A stretch of 64,000 nt of DNA. It comes from Anaerostipes caccae L1-92 (GTDB lineage Bacteria > Bacillota > Clostridia > Lachnospirales > Lachnospiraceae). Below are positions 35,465-44,910 of this stretch, one piece after another; the stretch's first letter is position 1; the number at the start of each line of letters is the position of its first letter. The DNA lies in contig NZ_AP023027.1 in NCBI RefSeq assembly GCF_014467075.1, forward strand, positions 2,607,501 through 2,671,500. The letters are read 5' to 3'. Below the pieces are notes generated by a model. That model searched no databases, was not told where the DNA came from, and worked only from the letters and a program-made list of their open reading frames with translations. A program made the translations under genes and the position numbers.

Positions 35465-36517
35465 TTCTTTTATAGCCCATCTCATCTTTGTCGACCGTGC
35501 CCGGCTGTTCATCCTGCATTCTTCTGCCGACGGACGGATCACATCGGTTGATATCTCCTGATAGACACCCTCCCGCAGCAGACGCTTAAACGATTTTTTA
35601 ACCAGCCTGTCTTCCCCGGAGTGAAAGGTCAAGATGGCTGCCCGGCCGCCTTTTGCCAGTACATTGGGCAGTTTTTCTAAAAATTCATACAGGACTTCAA
35701 ACTCACTGTTTACGTCAATGCGCAAAGCCTGGAATGTTCTCTGGCACGTTTTCTTCACAGCTTCCTTCTTCTCATGCTCCGGCAGAAATTCCAGAGCCTC
35801 TTCGATCACTTCCCGGAGTTTTGTAGTCGTATCGATGGCTGTTCCCTTTTTTATCTTAGAGACAACGGCACGGGCGATCACGTCAGCATGAGGCTCATCA
35901 GAATTTTCCATCAGCATCCCCTGTAACTCCTGTCTTGTGATGGTTCTGAGCCTTTCCGCGGCAGAGACTCCTTTTTCGGGGTTTAGGCGCAGATCCAGCG
36001 GCCCCTCTGTCTTATAAGAAAACCCTCTGTCCGGATTGTCAATCTGCATGGATGAGACCCCTAAATCTGCCAGAACAAAGTCAAACGGTCCTGCTTCTTC
36101 CGCTATTTTGTCGATATCCGCAAAATTCATCTGCCGGATCGTTAAAATTTCCGGCCCATATCCGAGCTTTTCAAGACGTTTTCTTGTTTTCTCAAGTTCT
36201 ATGGCATCCACATCCAGAGCATACAAATGTCCTTTTGAGTCAAGACATTTCAACATCTCCTGCGTATGACCTCCATATCCCAGAGTCGCATCCAGACCGG
36301 TCTGTCCCGGTTTAATCTGAAGGAACTCAAGGATTTCTTTTACGCAGATAGAAATATGCATGCCGGCAGGCGTACTGCCTTTTTGAATGACTTTTGCAAC
36401 CGTATCCGGATATTGGTCCGGATGAAGTTCCTTATACTTTTCTTTATAATTTCTGGGATGGGTCCCGCTGTACCGGATACGTCTCTTGTGCTTTTGTTTT
36501 TCTTCCTGATTATCCAT
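35462..36517 (-). CDS. RsmH-like rRNA methyltransferase paralog
   Basis: A 351-residue MraW/RsmH family methyltransferase. Family blocks are changed: DATLGYGGHT for DATFGGGGHS, VLADLGVSSMQID, RGFSYKTEGPLDLRLN, RTFQALRIDVNSE and FHSGEDRLVKK for FHSLEDRIVKK. A basic N-terminal extension of about 50 residues (KHKRRIRYSG) precedes HISICVKEIL. True rsmH normally follows mraZ, which lies at the left edge of this window, so this is likely a second copy with unknown target. The ATG at 36517 follows AGAAAGAGGTAATC. Confidence 0.85.
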   Translation of the reverse strand: MDNQEEKQKHKRRIRYSGTHPRNYKEKYKELHPDQYPDTVAKVIQKGSTPAGMHISICVKEILEFLQIKPGQTGLDATLGYGGHTQEMLKCLDSKGHLYALDVDAIELEKTRKRLEKLGYGPEILTIRQMNFADIDKIAEEAGPFDFVLADLGVSSMQIDNPDRGFSYKTEGPLDLRLNPEKGVSAAERLRTITRQELQGMLMENSDEPHADVIARAVVSKIKKGTAIDTTTKLREVIEEALEFLPEHEKKEAVKKTCQRTFQALRIDVNSEFEVLYEFLEKLPNVLAKGGRAAILTFHSGEDRLVKKSFKRLLREGVYQEISTDVIRPSAEECRMNSRARSTKMRWAIKE

Positions 36518-36655
36518 GATTACCTCTTTCTCTTTTTGCTTCCTATTCTTTTCTAATGTTATCATATTTCTTAAATCTAGGAAACACACATCAGAAGTGA
36601 CTCTGGTTATATTTTTATCACACCGGCATATAGTAAAAGAAAAAGGATTTTTTAA

Positions 36656-37891
36656 ATGGCAGACAAAGGAAACTTAAAAATTCAAGTAAACTCTACCATT
36701 GGATATGTTCCGGTGCGGAATGCTACTATATCTATCTCCTATACCGGAGAATCCGATCAGGTTCTCGAGGAAGTAACCACTGATCAGAACGGACAGACCG
36801 AAGAGGTAGCACTTGATGCTCCGCCGGTGGAATACAGCCTTTCCCCGAGTGAAAATCAGCCATACTCAGAATATAATCTGCATGTGACGGCGCCCGACTA
36901 TGAGCCGGTAACGATCTCGGGAGCTCAGATTCTGGCAGATACAAATGGTCTCCAAAATGTTTCCATGGTTCCCCTGGAAACTGCATCTACAACACTCGAT
37001 AATATAGTTATAGGCCCTCATACTCTCTGGGGGGATTATCCTCCTAAAATTGCAGAAGATGAGATCAAGCCAGTCAATGAATCCGGTGAGATCGTACTTA
37101 GCCGGGTAGTGATTCCCGAATTCGTCATTGTCCACGACGGAGCTATTACTGACCAGACTGCCCAAAACTATTATGTGCGCTATAAAGACTACATTAAGAA
37201 TGTGGCTGCCTGTGAAGTTTACTCAACATGGCCTCGTTCGACCCTGGAAGCCAACATTTTGGCAATCATGTCCTTTACTCTCAACAGAGTTTACACTGAG
37301 TGGTACAGAAACAAAGGACACGACTTTACGATTACTTCCTCCACTGCATATGATCATAAGTGGATCAATGGAAAGACAACATATGATTCCATCAATACGA
37401 TTGTAGATGAAATCTTTGCCAGCTATCTGTCCCGGCCGAACGTACGCCAGCCGATCCTGACACAATACTGTGACGGCAAACGGGTAAGCTGTCCGGAGTG
37501 GATGACACAGTGGGGATCTAAATATCTGGGAGATCAGGGATATACTCCTATCGAAATCCTCAGATATTACTATGGAGAAAGTATGTATATCAATACCGCG
37601 GAGCAGATTTCAGGCATTCCTTCCTCCTGGCCGGGTTATGATCTGACCATAGGCTCCACCGGTGATAAAGTCCGTCAGATGCAGGAACAATTAAACCGGA
37701 TTGCGAAGGACTATCCTTCTATCCCTACGATACCGGTGGACGGCACATACGGACAGCAGACGGCCGATGCGGTAAGAGTATTCCAAAATGTATTCGGCCT
37801 TGGGCAGACCGGAGTCGTAGATTATCCGACCTGGTATAAAATCAGCGAGATTTATGTGGCTGTAAGCCGGATTGCGGAACTTAACCCTTGA
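36656..37891 (+). CDS. Spore-type peptidoglycan-binding protein with SpoIID-like core
   Basis: A 411-residue protein with no signal peptide. Residues ~5-110 resemble a carboxypeptidase-regulatory beta-sandwich. The middle (VIPEFVIVHDG, then ANILAIMSFTLNRVYTEWY, TSSTAYDHKWI) resembles the SpoIID/LytB family. Residues ~330-400 are a PG_binding_1 domain (GSTGDKVRQMQEQLNRIA and IPVDGTYGQQTADAVRVFQ). Such proteins in Clostridia are linked to the spore coat or cortex. It starts after AAAAGGATTTTTTAA. Its stop TGA is the first three bases of the repeat that follows. Confidence 0.78.
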   Translation: MADKGNLKIQVNSTIGYVPVRNATISISYTGESDQVLEEVTTDQNGQTEEVALDAPPVEYSLSPSENQPYSEYNLHVTAPDYEPVTISGAQILADTNGLQNVSMVPLETASTTLDNIVIGPHTLWGDYPPKIAEDEIKPVNESGEIVLSRVVIPEFVIVHDGAITDQTAQNYYVRYKDYIKNVAACEVYSTWPRSTLEANILAIMSFTLNRVYTEWYRNKGHDFTITSSTAYDHKWINGKTTYDSINTIVDEIFASYLSRPNVRQPILTQYCDGKRVSCPEWMTQWGSKYLGDQGYTPIEILRYYYGESMYINTAEQISGIPSSWPGYDLTIGSTGDKVRQMQEQLNRIAKDYPSIPTIPVDGTYGQQTADAVRVFQNVFGLGQTGVVDYPTWYKISEIYVAVSRIAELNP

Positions 37892-38010
37892 GTTTTTTCT
37901 CACTATTTCCGTCACGCTTTAAAATGCGTTCCTCCAATAGTGATAAAAAACAATCGCTGGCTGGCTCCTTTTGTTCAAAGGACACTTATCCGGCAAAAAT
38001 AACATCCATT
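37889..38010 (+). repeat. Diverged copy 4 of the hairpin repeat
   Basis: Starts TGAGTTTTTTCTCACTATT and keeps the CTATTTCCGTC, AATGCGTTCCTCC and GGACA segments of the 183-bp family, but is shorter and divergent. The stem arms change together (GTTTTTTCTCACTATT with AATAGTGATAAAAAAC). The start overlaps the stop of the previous gene. Confidence 0.7.
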
Positions 38011-38013
38011 CAT

Positions 38014-38046
38014 AAAGGCGGTGGATTTTTATTTCCCACCGTCTTT
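38014..38046 (+). terminator. Terminator at the merR / spore-protein junction
   Basis: GGCGGTGG and CCACCGTC flank an A/T loop, followed on the plus strand by TTTTCCTTTG. It overlaps the last codons of merR. It could serve the plus-strand gene; the minus-strand tail is weaker. Confidence 0.5.
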
Positions 38047-38820
38047 TCCTTTGTATATCTGCAGTTCTAAGAAGTATCTGTCTTTTGGCTGTTTTCCGAA
38101 ATAAAAGTCTGTTTCTACTATTAATAGATCTTCTGGCTGGTTTTTTGTCTCTGCCTTTTCATCGATTCTGGTGTCCTCAGATACGCTGCACTCATAAGTT
38201 CCCTCCGGCAGACTGAAAATCCCGGGATCTTTTACATCTGTCTGCTGTATCTCCAGGAAGATATAAGATTTGGCTTCTCCCCCTTTTCTATGATGTATGA
38301 TACCCTGCTGATAAAAAACCGTCAGCTCCAACTTTTGGGACAGCGAATATAATTTTGTCACTTCACTCATATACGCTTTATCATCCGTGGACGGGTGATT
38401 CCAAGGCAGCGCTATGACCATTCTCTCCCCAATATATTTGCTGTAACTGTCACTGCCCTTATTCCGTATTTCCTCGGCTCCCCTGATCCGCCGTTCCAGC
38501 CCGTCTATCTGGAACAGTGTGTCCTGTATCCTTTTGGCTTTTTCCTCTGCTTTTTTCCTTCCGTCTTTCAGCAGTCCTTTCATATCTAAATGACCCTCTT
38601 CATCCATATACTCCTGCATCTGTTTCAATGGAATGTCCAGCCCAAGGCACAGCAGGATCATATCAAGCATGAGCATCTGCTCAATTGAATAATATCGGTA
38701 ACCGGTATCGGGATTTATATATGCAGGCTTTAGTATACCGAGGCGGTCATAATATCTCAGAGATTTAATGCCGACTCCTTTCATCTTGGAGACTTCCCCG
38801 ATTGTCAAATATTCTTTCAT
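38029..38820 (-). CDS. MerR-family regulator with effector-binding domain
   Basis: A 263-residue activator of the BmrR type. The N-terminal helix-turn-helix is IGEVSKMKGVGIKSLRYYDR, then the usual GYRYYS, a coiled linker (about 75-115), and a C-terminal GyrI-like ligand domain (FYQQGIIHHRK to DRYFLELQIY). It is divergent from the MATE exporter, which it likely controls in response to a drug-like ligand. ATG at 38820 follows AGGAATTAA-like sequence. Confidence 0.88.
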   Translation of the reverse strand: MKEYLTIGEVSKMKGVGIKSLRYYDRLGILKPAYINPDTGYRYYSIEQMLMLDMILLCLGLDIPLKQMQEYMDEEGHLDMKGLLKDGRKKAEEKAKRIQDTLFQIDGLERRIRGAEEIRNKGSDSYSKYIGERMVIALPWNHPSTDDKAYMSEVTKLYSLSQKLELTVFYQQGIIHHRKGGEAKSYIFLEIQQTDVKDPGIFSLPEGTYECSVSEDTRIDEKAETKNQPEDLLIVETDFYFGKQPKDRYFLELQIYKGKDGGK

Positions 38821-38831
38821 TTAATTCCTCC

Positions 38832-38862
38832 TTGACTCTCCCATGATGGGATACTTTATACT
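38832..38862 (+). promoter_or_regulatory. MerR-type promoter of the MATE gene
   Basis: TTGACT (38832-38837), exactly 19 bp, TATACT (38857-38862). The spacer contains the dyad CCCATGATGGG. A 19-bp spacer is the hallmark of promoters untwisted by MerR proteins. Confidence 0.8.
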
Positions 38863-38896
38863 TTTATTATAACAAAAATTTGGAGGTTATTTTATA

Positions 38897-40216
38897 ATGA
38901 ACAAACATAAATTTTATCAGTTTGTGATACCGTCAGTCTGTGCATCTATGGTAACCGGATTGTATTTTGTGGTTGATGGTATCTTTGTAGGCCGCGGGGT
39001 CGGTTCAAACGGTCTTGGCGCCATTAATTTAGCAGTTCCCTTTATATGTATTTTGACTGCAGTTGCCATGATGATCGCTATGGGAGGATCAACCATTACA
39101 TCCATCTTCATTGGTCAGGGAAATGAACAAAAAGCTCTGCGCTCATTTATGAACAGCATTTATCTGGTGTTGATATTTTCAGCTTTTATGACAGTGTTCA
39201 GCTTTTTGTTTTCAGACCAGATTGCCAGGCTCTTAGGGGCACGCGGAGATCTTCTATCTCTTACATCCGATTATCTCCGGTACTATATTTTATTCGGAAT
39301 CTTCTTCTGCATGGCTATGGTACTAGCAGCGTTTGTGCGGAATGACGGAAACCCGAAACTGGGACTGGCCGGTATGGCGGCCGGAGCTTTGAGCAATGTC
39401 TTTCTCGACTGGCTGTTTATCTTTGTCTTTCATATGGGAATCCACGGAGCGGCCGTCGCTTCCGGTCTCGGGCAGGTAATTTCCTGTATGATTATGCTTC
39501 CTCATTTTATTCATGGGAAAGGAAGGCTGAAGCTAAAGCTTCTTCCTATAGAACAATATTACACTTCAGAGATCCTGAGACGGGGGATACCGGAACTGAT
39601 CACTCAGATGAGCCAGCCGGTCACCATCTTCTGCTATAATCTGATCGTCATACGTTATCTTGGAAACATCGGGGTATCTGCTTTTTCCGTAGTATGTTAT
39701 CTTTTAACACTGGTCTTCTCCGTATTTATCGGCGTTTCTGACGGGATACAGCCGTTGATCAGCCGTTCCGCCGGAGAGGGAAAGAAAGAACTGGAACGCT
39801 GCTTCCTCAAAAAAGGTATCGCCGTAAACTTTCTTCTTGCTTTCCTCCTGTATGCCGTACTGCTCTTGTTTGGAGAACCGGTCATTCACATCTTTAACCG
39901 GGAACCGGCGCTGGTAAAGCTTGCCGGTGAGAGTTTATCTGTCTACGGAGTCTCCTTTTTGTTTGCGGCAGTCAATATGATCTTTACTACTTACCATCTG
40001 GCGTCCAAAAGGACATTCAAAGCCCTGACGATAGCCTCACTGAGAAGTTTCATCATAAATGTCGCATTTATCTTTCTCATGCCTGCAGTCTTTGGCAGGC
40101 AGGCCCTCTGGACCGGAATTATCGCAGCAGAATGTACAGTGACCTTCATCGCTGTTCTCATGATGAAAAAAACATCTGATTCTCATACCTGCAGTGCAGC
40201 GGCCGCAGAAAACTGA
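38897..40216 (+). CDS. MATE-family efflux transporter
   Basis: A 439-residue membrane protein with about 12 hydrophobic segments. N-terminal MATE features include IPSVCASMVTGLYFVVDGIFVGRGVG; a second half begins near residue 225 (ILRRGIPELITQMSQPVTIF). It probably exports cationic compounds with Na+ or H+. It is divergent from the MerR regulator and starts after TTGGAGGTTATTTTATA. Confidence 0.9.
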   Translation: MNKHKFYQFVIPSVCASMVTGLYFVVDGIFVGRGVGSNGLGAINLAVPFICILTAVAMMIAMGGSTITSIFIGQGNEQKALRSFMNSIYLVLIFSAFMTVFSFLFSDQIARLLGARGDLLSLTSDYLRYYILFGIFFCMAMVLAAFVRNDGNPKLGLAGMAAGALSNVFLDWLFIFVFHMGIHGAAVASGLGQVISCMIMLPHFIHGKGRLKLKLLPIEQYYTSEILRRGIPELITQMSQPVTIFCYNLIVIRYLGNIGVSAFSVVCYLLTLVFSVFIGVSDGIQPLISRSAGEGKKELERCFLKKGIAVNFLLAFLLYAVLLLFGEPVIHIFNREPALVKLAGESLSVYGVSFLFAAVNMIFTTYHLASKRTFKALTIASLRSFIINVAFIFLMPAVFGRQALWTGIIAAECTVTFIAVLMMKKTSDSHTCSAAAAEN

Positions 40217-40243
40217 ATTCCAACGAAACCTGTATTAGGACAA

Positions 40244-40279
40244 AAAAATCCATGGAACCTTTCGATTCCATGGATTTTA
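40244..40279. terminator. Bidirectional terminator between MATE and hppA
   Basis: AAAAATCCATGGAA pairs with TTCCATGGATTTT around CCTTTCGA. A/T runs are on both sides of the stem. The two genes are convergent. Confidence 0.85.
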
Positions 40280-40288
40280 ATTCATTTC

Positions 40289-42265
40289 TTATAAAATTCC
40301 GCCGATACTTAAGAATAACGGTGCGAATACTAAAGCTACGATCGTCATTAACTTGATCAAAATGTTGATTGACGGTCCTGATGTATCTTTGAAAGGATCA
40401 CCTACAGTGTCACCGACAACGGCTGCTTTATGGGCATCGCTGCCTTTTCCTCCGTGATGTCCTTCTTCAATATACTTCTTCGCATTATCCCAGGCTCCTC
40501 CGGCATTTGCCATGAAGATCGCCATCATAACTCCAGATGCCAAAGATCCTACTAATAATCCTCCGAGAGCTTCCACTCCTAAGAGAACACCGATGATCAA
40601 CGGGGCAATGATTGCCATAACACCCGGAAGAAGCATTTCTTTTAATGCTGCTGATGTAGAAATCTCAACACAGTTCTTATAGTCCGGTTTTCCTTTTCCT
40701 TCGAGGATTCCCGGAATCTCTTTGAACTGACGGCGTACTTCCACGATCATTTCGTTTGCTGTCTTACCAACAGACTGCATGGTGAACGCTGAGAACAAGA
40801 ACGGAAGCATTCCTCCGATCAGCACACCTACGATAACTTTCGGATCCAGACAGTTGATTGTTGTCAGGTCAACAGCCTGTGAATAAGCAGAGAACAGAGC
40901 CAATGCGGTTAATGCTGCTGAACCGATGGCGAATCCTTTACCCATAGCCGCTGTTGTATTACCTACTGCATCAAGTTTATCTGTAATCTTACGCACAGAT
41001 TCGTCTAACTCAGCCATCTCTGCGATACCGCCGGCATTATCCGCAATCGGTCCGTAAGCATCGACTGCTACGGTAATACCTGTTGTGGAAAGCATACCTA
41101 CCGCCGCGAGAGCGATTCCATATAAACCTGCAAACTGATATGCAACGATAACCGCGATACTGATGAAGATGATCGGGAATGCTGTGGATTCCATTCCCAC
41201 TGCAAGTCCTGAAATAATCGTTGTCGCAGATCCTGTCTCAGACTGATCAGCGATCTTCTTAACTGCGCCGTAGTCACTGGATGTGTAGAACTCAGTTAAT
41301 TTACCGATAATATTACCAACCAGGACACCGCCAAGGATTGCCCAGAAAGTATCCAGGTTTCCGAAGAACTGACGGCTTAAGAAGAATGCCGCAATCAAAA
41401 CGATGACACTTGAGAAGTATGTACCTCCGTCCAGTGCCCTGTGCGGATTCTGACTCTTCGTATTTACTACAAAAATAACACCGAGGATTGATGCTGCAAT
41501 ACCAATCGCTGCGAGTACCAGCGGATAAACGGCACCTTTTACGCTGAACGCTACAACACCGATGGTAATGGCAGATACGATAGATCCGACATAAGATTCA
41601 TATAAGTCGGCACCCATTCCTGCTACGTCACCTACGTTGTCACCTACGTTGTCAGCGATAACTGCCGGGTTTCTCGGATCATCTTCCGGGATACCTGCTT
41701 CTACTTTACCTACAAGGTCAGCTCCGACGTCAGCGGCTTTTGTATAAATACCGCCGCCTACACGGCCGAACAATGCCACAGAGGATGCTCCCAAACTGAA
41801 TCCTGTCAGTACGCTGACATCTCCAGTCACCTTGTAAACCATAGTAACACCGAACAGTCCAAGACCTACCACAGTAAGTCCCATAACGGCACCGCCGGAA
41901 AATGCGATGGATAAAGCTTTGCTCATCCCGCCTGATCTTGCTGCCTCTGCAGTCCTTACGTTTGCTTTTGTTGCTGTATGCATCCCGATAAATCCTGCAA
42001 GAGCAGAAAAACATGCTCCCACTAAAAAGCATACTGCTGATACCCAGCTCTGAATTCCAAGGCCGATCAATACAAATACTACAATACAAAATACTACAAG
42101 CAGCTTGTATTCTGCCCTTAGAAATGCATGGGCTCCTTCGTTGATCGCTCCGGCGATTTCTTTCATCTGGTCATTTCCTTCATCCGCACCTTTTACTTTC
42201 GTCATCAGTGCAAATGCAACAACCAGAGATAAGATTCCGGCTGCAATCGCAATGTACATTTCCAT
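40289..42265 (-). CDS. hppA: Membrane-bound pyrophosphatase (ion pump)
   Basis: Hydrolyses pyrophosphate and pumps Na+ and/or H+ across the membrane. 658 residues with about 16 hydrophobic segments. The catalytic block [20 protein letters not shown] followed by [19 protein letters not shown] is intact, and the second conserved Asp cluster ([14 protein letters not shown]) is near the C-terminus. [11 protein letters not shown] has Ala where K+-independent enzymes have Lys, so it is probably a K+-dependent type. The ATG at 42265 follows AAGGAGATTGGACA. Confidence 0.94.
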   Translation of the reverse strand: MEMYIAIAAGILSLVVAFALMTKVKGADEGNDQMKEIAGAINEGAHAFLRAEYKLLVVFCIVVFVLIGLGIQSWVSAVCFLVGACFSALAGFIGMHTATKANVRTAEAARSGGMSKALSIAFSGGAVMGLTVVGLGLFGVTMVYKVTGDVSVLTGFSLGASSVALFGRVGGGIYTKAADVGADLVGKVEAGIPEDDPRNPAVIADNVGDNVGDVAGMGADLYESYVGSIVSAITIGVVAFSVKGAVYPLVLAAIGIAASILGVIFVVNTKSQNPHRALDGGTYFSSVIVLIAAFFLSRQFFGNLDTFWAILGGVLVGNIIGKLTEFYTSSDYGAVKKIADQSETGSATTIISGLAVGMESTAFPIIFISIAVIVAYQFAGLYGIALAAVGMLSTTGITVAVDAYGPIADNAGGIAEMAELDESVRKITDKLDAVGNTTAAMGKGFAIGSAALTALALFSAYSQAVDLTTINCLDPKVIVGVLIGGMLPFLFSAFTMQSVGKTANEMIVEVRRQFKEIPGILEGKGKPDYKNCVEISTSAALKEMLLPGVMAIIAPLIIGVLLGVEALGGLLVGSLASGVMMAIFMANAGGAWDNAKKYIEEGHHGGKGSDAHKAAVVGDTVGDPFKDTSGPSINILIKLMTIVALVFAPLFLSIGGIL

Positions 42266-42381
42266 TGTCCAATCTCCTTTCATTTCCTCATAATATATGA
42301 ATTTGAGTTTATGACTTTTAGTCACGTTTTAATATTATACCAAAGTCATTTCAAGAATACAATATTTCAATTAAAAAAAGA

Positions 42382-42405
42382 CTGGAAGAGAGGCTCCTCT
42401 TCCAG
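42382..42405 (-). terminator. Terminator after ilvE
   Basis: CTGGAAGAG/CTCTTCCAG hairpin with a 6-nt loop. On the minus strand it is followed by TCTTTTTTTAATTG. Confidence 0.85.
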
Positions 42406-42414
42406 ACGTAACAT

Positions 42415-43485
42415 TTATTTGATTTCCACAATCCATCCATGGGTATCTTCGATTTTGCCCAGCTGGATTCCGCTCACAGTGTCATAGAGTTTGTGGCTTA
42501 ATTCGCCGATTCCTCCGTCTTTTACCTGCATGATCTCATCTCCCCAGCGCAGTTTGCCAACCGGTGAGATGACGGCCGCGGTTCCGGTTCCCCAAACTTC
42601 TTCCAAAATTCCTGCTTTGTGGGCTTCATAGATCTCATCTATGGAAATCCGCTTTTCTTCTACCTCATATCCCCACTCTTTGCAGAGTTGTATTACTGAA
42701 TCTCTGGTAATACCCGGCAGAATACTTCCGTTTAGTTTCGGAGTCACTACCTTGCCGCCGATCTTGAAGAAGATGTTCATAGCTCCTACTTCTTCTATAT
42801 ACTTTCTTTCCACTCCGTCCAGCCAGAGTACCTGGGAATATCCTTCATCATGTGCTTTCACCTGGGATAAAATGCTGGCCGCATAATTGCCCCCGGTCTT
42901 GGCTTCTCCGATTCCTCCGCGTACAGCTCTTACGTAGTCATCTTCGATCCAGATGCTGACAGGGTCCAGTCCTTCCGGATAGTAAGGTCCTACCGGTGAC
43001 AGAATGATAATGAACTGATAGTATCTGGAAGTCTTCAGGCCCAAAAACGGATCTGTACCGATAATAAACGGACGGATGTATAAAGAATGGTCCGGTTCAC
43101 TCGGAATCCAGTCCTTGTCCAGCGCAACTAACTGCTCAATCGCCTGGATGTAGTCTTCTTCCGGGATTTCCGGAATACACAGCCTGTCAGATGAACGGTT
43201 AGATCTCTTTGCGTTCATGTCCGGGCGGAATAAATTCACGTTTCCGTTTTCTGAATTATATGCCTTCAGCCCTTCAAAAACACCCTGTCCGTAATGAAAG
43301 ATCGTTGCAGCCGGAGACAATGTGAGATCAGCATAGGGAACGATGCGCGGATCATACCATCCCTTTTCCTCATCATAGTCCATCACAAACATGTGATCTG
43401 TAAAAATGGTCCCAAACAGAAGCGGATCATCTTTTCCCGGTTTTTCTTTCGGACACTGTGTCTTTTCAACTTTGATATCTAACAT
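42415..43485 (-). CDS. ilvE: Branched-chain amino acid aminotransferase
   Basis: A class IV PLP aminotransferase that makes or degrades Leu, Ile and Val. 356 residues. The PLP lysine is in GEAKTGGNYAAS, the N-terminal block is HYGQGVFEGLKAY, and VWGTGTAAVISPVG is the C-terminal substrate motif. Single gene with its own terminator. Confidence 0.95.
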   Translation of the reverse strand: MLDIKVEKTQCPKEKPGKDDPLLFGTIFTDHMFVMDYDEEKGWYDPRIVPYADLTLSPAATIFHYGQGVFEGLKAYNSENGNVNLFRPDMNAKRSNRSSDRLCIPEIPEEDYIQAIEQLVALDKDWIPSEPDHSLYIRPFIIGTDPFLGLKTSRYYQFIIILSPVGPYYPEGLDPVSIWIEDDYVRAVRGGIGEAKTGGNYAASILSQVKAHDEGYSQVLWLDGVERKYIEEVGAMNIFFKIGGKVVTPKLNGSILPGITRDSVIQLCKEWGYEVEEKRISIDEIYEAHKAGILEEVWGTGTAAVISPVGKLRWGDEIMQVKDGGIGELSHKLYDTVSGIQLGKIEDTHGWIVEIK

Positions 43486-43554
43486 GTTATCTCTTCCTTC
43501 CTGTTATATGTAGTTTTTCATTAAGTTTTATTATGAAACTTTTTGAATCTTCTG

Positions 43555-44052
43555 TCAATCGTCATTCCGTCTCTGATACTTCAAAAATACATATTCAAGG
43601 TCAAAATAAGTCTGTTCTTCACTTTCTTTTACAATCTCCCACTCTTTTCGTGCGTCAAGATCCGGAAAATATGTGTCTGCATCATAGGCATAGTCGAGTC
43701 TGGTAACATAGGCCGTATCACAGTAAGGAAGCATCATCCGGTATATACTCTCGCCCCCGATGATAAAGATGTCTTCATCCGCATATTGTTTAAGTTCTTC
43801 AAACAGTTCGTCCTCGCTGTGGACCACAATGGCTCCCCGGCCGTCGTAGTCCTGATCTGTCGTCAGGACGATGTTCGTCCTTTTTGGAAGAGGCATGCCG
43901 TTTGGAAAACTCTCCAATGTCTTTCTTCCCATCACTACGACTTTTCCTGTCGTCGTCTGCCGGAACATCTTCATGTCATTTGGGATATGAACCAAAAGCT
44001 GGTTTTCCCTGCCGATCCCCCAGTTTTTGTCCGCATTCACAATCAAATTCAT
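43555..44052 (-). CDS. folA: Dihydrofolate reductase
   Basis: Reduces dihydrofolate to tetrahydrofolate for the thymidylate cycle. 165 residues. Typical features are NADKNWGIG, the MGRKTLESFP motif and FIIGGESIYR. It lies 9 bp downstream of thyA and overlaps nothing; the start follows ATAGGAGAGAAAT. Confidence 0.95.
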   Translation of the reverse strand: MNLIVNADKNWGIGRENQLLVHIPNDMKMFRQTTTGKVVVMGRKTLESFPNGMPLPKRTNIVLTTDQDYDGRGAIVVHSEDELFEELKQYADEDIFIIGGESIYRMMLPYCDTAYVTRLDYAYDADTYFPDLDARKEWEIVKESEEQTYFDLEYVFLKYQRRNDD

Positions 44053-44061
44053 ATTTCTCTC

Positions 44062-44910
44062 CTATATGGCAATGGGGATATCCTTAATCTGCTCCCCTGC
44101 TTTGTAATCTTCTATCTTAAAGTCATCCAGAGTAAACTCATAAAAGTCTTTCACATCGGGATTCATGGAAAACTTCGGTGCATCATAAACCGGGCGCTTA
44201 ATCAGTTCCTCTATGATCGGAATGTGCCGGTCGTAGATATGTGCGTCAGCGATCACATGGACAAACTCTCCCGGCTCCATGCCGCATACCTGTGCCAGCA
44301 TATAGAGCAGAACCGAGTACTGGACTACGTTCCAGTTATTCGCCGCCAGAATGTCCTGAGATCTTTGATTTAGGATGCCGTTCAGAACAAGCTTTTCATG
44401 GCCCGGTTTCTTGGTCACGTTAAATGTCATGCTGTAAGCACACGGATAAAGGTTCATCTCATGCAGGTCCTGATGAACGTAAATATTCGTCATGATCCTG
44501 CGGCTGTATGGATTGTTCTTTAAGTCGTAGATCACCCTGTCTACCTGATCCATCATGCCTTCCGCATACTGATGCTTTACCCTCATCTGATAGCCGTATG
44601 CCTTACCGATGGATCCGTCTTCGTCTGCCCATTCATCCCACACATGACTCTTTAAATCATGGATATTGTTTGACTTCCTCTGCCAGATCCAGAGCAGTTC
44701 GTCTACAGCAGACTTGACAAATGTCTTCCTCAGTGTCAGCGCCGGAAACTCCTTTGACAGGTCATAACGGTTCACAACGCCAAACTGCTTGATCGTATAA
44801 GCCGGTGTGCCGTCCGGCCATTTGGGCCTGACCTTTTCTCCCTCTGTGCTGGTTCCATTTTCTAAAATATCTCTGCACATGTTGATGAACAGAGTATCTG
44901 CGTAACTCAT
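44062..44910 (-). CDS. thyA: Thymidylate synthase ThyA (diverged)
   Basis: Methylates dUMP to dTMP using methylene-tetrahydrofolate. 282 residues. The catalytic Cys lies in LYPCAYSMTFNV, where most ThyA proteins have PPCH. The conserved downstream block reads LNQRSQDILAANNWNVVQYSVLL. The overall order and length still match ThyA. It sits with folA, which fits the role. It overlaps the AI-2E transporter stop by 4 bp (ATGA). Confidence 0.88.
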   Translation of the reverse strand: MSYADTLFINMCRDILENGTSTEGEKVRPKWPDGTPAYTIKQFGVVNRYDLSKEFPALTLRKTFVKSAVDELLWIWQRKSNNIHDLKSHVWDEWADEDGSIGKAYGYQMRVKHQYAEGMMDQVDRVIYDLKNNPYSRRIMTNIYVHQDLHEMNLYPCAYSMTFNVTKKPGHEKLVLNGILNQRSQDILAANNWNVVQYSVLLYMLAQVCGMEPGEFVHVIADAHIYDRHIPIIEELIKRPVYDAPKFSMNPDVKDFYEFTLDDFKIEDYKAGEQIKDIPIAI

